A stretch of 64,000 nucleotides of DNA from Desulfosporosinus sp. (GTDB lineage Bacteria > Bacillota > Desulfitobacteriia > Desulfitobacteriales > Desulfitobacteriaceae). A program made the translations under genes and the position numbers. Of this stretch, positions 63,021 to 64,000 are shown piece after piece. Below the pieces are notes generated by a model. That model saw only the letters and a program-made list of their open reading frames with translations, ran no database searches and was not told the origin of the DNA. Every line of letters begins with the position of its first letter. Within the stretch, counting starts at the first letter, position 1. Where the stretch lies: assembly GCA_031292055.1 (NCBI GenBank), contig JARLHV010000046.1:1-64000 (forward strand). The letters run 5' to 3'.

Positions 63021-63050
63021 TTGACAAAGGAAGCACTTAAATGCTAAAAT
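63021..63050 (+). promoter_or_regulatory. rplU operon promoter
   Basis: TTGACA (63021-63026), 18 nt spacer, TAAAAT (63045-63050). Confidence 0.85.
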
Positions 63051-63054
63051 GTTT

Positions 63055-63164
63055 CAATGTGGTGACTTCTCACCGCAACCGCGCGAATCAGGTATTAACA
63101 GGTTGTTACTTTTTGTAAAACCGACCTGCAATGGCGAGTCTAGGGCATGGGAGGTGTAATAATA
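63055..63164 (+). ncRNA. Ribosomal protein L21 leader
   Basis: The leader contains GGTGACTTCTCACC, AACAGGTTGTTAC and the conserved 3' block GGCGAGTCTAGGGC just before the ribosome site GGGAGGTG, as in L21 leader RNAs of Firmicutes. Presumed autoregulation by ribosomal protein. Confidence 0.8.
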
Positions 63165-63476
63165 ATGTACGCAGTGATTGAAACCGGTGGTAAACAGTTC
63201 AAAGTCCAGGAAGGTGACGTAGTTTACGTTGAGAAATTGGATGCTAACGTAGGGGACGCCGTGACGATTGATAAGGTCCTTCTCTTGGAAAAAGATGGTG
63301 TGGTTAAAGTAGGAACCCCAGTTGTGGCTGGTGCTACAGCAGTGCTTAAAGTAGTGGAGCACGGCAAAGGGGAGAAAGTTATTGTCTTCAAATTCAAGGC
63401 CAAGAAGAACTATCGACGCAAGCAAGGGCATCGTCAGCCTTACACAAAAGTTGTTGTCGAAGCACTCCAAGCATAA
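63165..63476 (+). CDS. rplU: Ribosomal protein bL21
   Basis: A 103-aa L21: [25 protein letters not shown] and [24 protein letters not shown] 63165 follows GGGAGGTG; the frame six codons upstream is part of the leader. Confidence 0.98.
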   Translation: MYAVIETGGKQFKVQEGDVVYVEKLDANVGDAVTIDKVLLLEKDGVVKVGTPVVAGATAVLKVVEHGKGEKVIVFKFKAKKNYRRKQGHRQPYTKVVVEALQA

Positions 63477-63489
63477 GAACCAAGCGGGT

Positions 63490-63828
63490 ATGCGTTTGAT
63501 AATTTGGGTAGATGACCAAGGACAGATTCGTGAATTTGAGCTGTCAGGACATGCTGGGTTTGCGGAAGAGGGTCAAGATATTGTTTGTGCGGGTGTTTCC
63601 GCACTAAGTATAGCTGCCATCAATGGGTTGGAACATTTCTTGTCGGTAGCTCCTGAAGTGCAGGAAGCAGATGGATATCTCGCCTGTAATCTTCTGGAAA
63701 TTCAAGCGCAAGAATTGGAAAAAGCTCAGTGGATTTTGCGGACCATGACGTTAGGTATTGAACAAATACAAACGACATACGGTCAAGATTATATATTCAT
63801 AGATCGAAGGAGGTGGACTCCATGCTAA
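63490..63828 (+). CDS. prp: Ribosomal-processing cysteine protease Prp
   Basis: A 112-aa protease with the catalytic pair H21 ([12 protein letters not shown]) and C33 (VCAGVS). It removes the N-terminal extension of L27, encoded by the next gene. ATG 63490 lies 13 nt after rplU. The 3' end overlaps rpmA by 7 nt. Confidence 0.95.
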   Translation: MRLIIWVDDQGQIREFELSGHAGFAEEGQDIVCAGVSALSIAAINGLEHFLSVAPEVQEADGYLACNLLEIQAQELEKAQWILRTMTLGIEQIQTTYGQDYIFIDRRRWTPC

Positions 63829-64000
63829 AAATGAATCTTCAACTTTTCGCCCATAAAAAAGGGGTTGGTAGCTCACGCAATGGTCGTGATAGCAATGCTC
63901 AACGTCTCGGTGTAAAACGTGGGGACGGTCAATTCGTAAACGCTGGTACGATCATCGTGCGTCAACGTGGAACGAAATTTCATCCTGCTAAAAACTGTGG
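63822..64000 (+). CDS. rpmA: Ribosomal protein bL27, 3' end cut by window
   Basis: Starts [18 protein letters not shown]; the NLQLF extension before AHKKG is the Prp cleavage site found in Firmicutes L27. ATG 63822 has a perfect AAGGAGGTG. 59 codons are visible before the edge. Confidence 0.97.
   Translation, partial: MLKMNLQLFAHKKGVGSSRNGRDSNAQRLGVKRGDGQFVNAGTIIVRQRGTKFHPAKNC

Overview
The window is a 64 kb stretch of chromosome from an endospore-forming, Gram-positive anaerobe. Gene content and order best fit the Desulfosporosinus/Desulfitobacterium branch of the Peptococcaceae. The evidence is a low-to-middle GC content, strong AGGAGG ribosome sites with many TTG/GTG starts, a lonB-lonA pair, a spoIVFA/spoIVFB-like pair inside an mre-min-rodA cell-shape cluster, a T-box before valS, a ykkC-family riboswitch before citramalate synthase, and the L21 leader-rplU-prp-rpmA block. 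The genus is inferred from style, not from a database match. Almost everything is ordinary core chromosome; no phage, transposase, CRISPR array or defence island was found.

Layout. 1-1.4 kb: reverse-strand lipoprotein solute-binding protein (cut by the window edge) and a 45-codon gene with a strong ribosome site and its own terminator. 1.6-9.2 kb: tex, an EamA transporter, an amidohydrolase, the t6A genes tsaE-tsaB-rimI-tsaD, and tRNA-Leu(UAG). 9.2-13 kb: DUF4363/DUF421 membrane pair, a glycolipid glycosyltransferase and a polysaccharide deacetylase. 13.3-21 kb: protein quality control (tig, clpX, lonB, lon, engB); clpP is absent from its usual place. 21-33 kb: a more accessory region of single genes (flavin reductase, cation antiporter, EamA, LysM-ferritin-like fusion, acyl-CoA dehydrogenase, nitroreductase, glutamate-synthase-like FMN protein, secreted 5'-nucleotidase) separated by long palindromic elements. 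33-42.6 kb: T-box-valS-folC, a PhoU-like/Pit phosphate pair behind a Pho-box-like promoter, a SPOR protein, rex, and riboswitch-cimA. 43-55 kb: DUF4321-maf-radC-mreBCD-mrdA-minCDE-rodA-spoIVFA-spoIVFB. 55-64 kb: two partner radical-SAM-associated genes, rng, a secreted protein made of twelve 65-residue repeats, galE, and rplU-prp-rpmA (cut).

The most unusual signals are non-coding. (1) A family of roughly 130-150 bp TTCGA-rich inverted repeats occupies the gaps of the mre/min/rod/spoIVF cluster: seven copies in 9.6 kb, both orientations, plus a fragment before folC. (2) A branched inverted-repeat element lies just after the engB stop codon, with a half copy just after the nitroreductase stop codon. 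(3) Three further perfect or near-perfect palindromes sit in other gaps. (4) Several leader regions look regulatory, including a probable ppGpp-class ykkC riboswitch on cimA.

Starts were moved downstream of the longest open frame wherever a clear ribosome site required it; the reasons are given per gene. All family assignments come from motif recognition in the translated sequence, not from searches.
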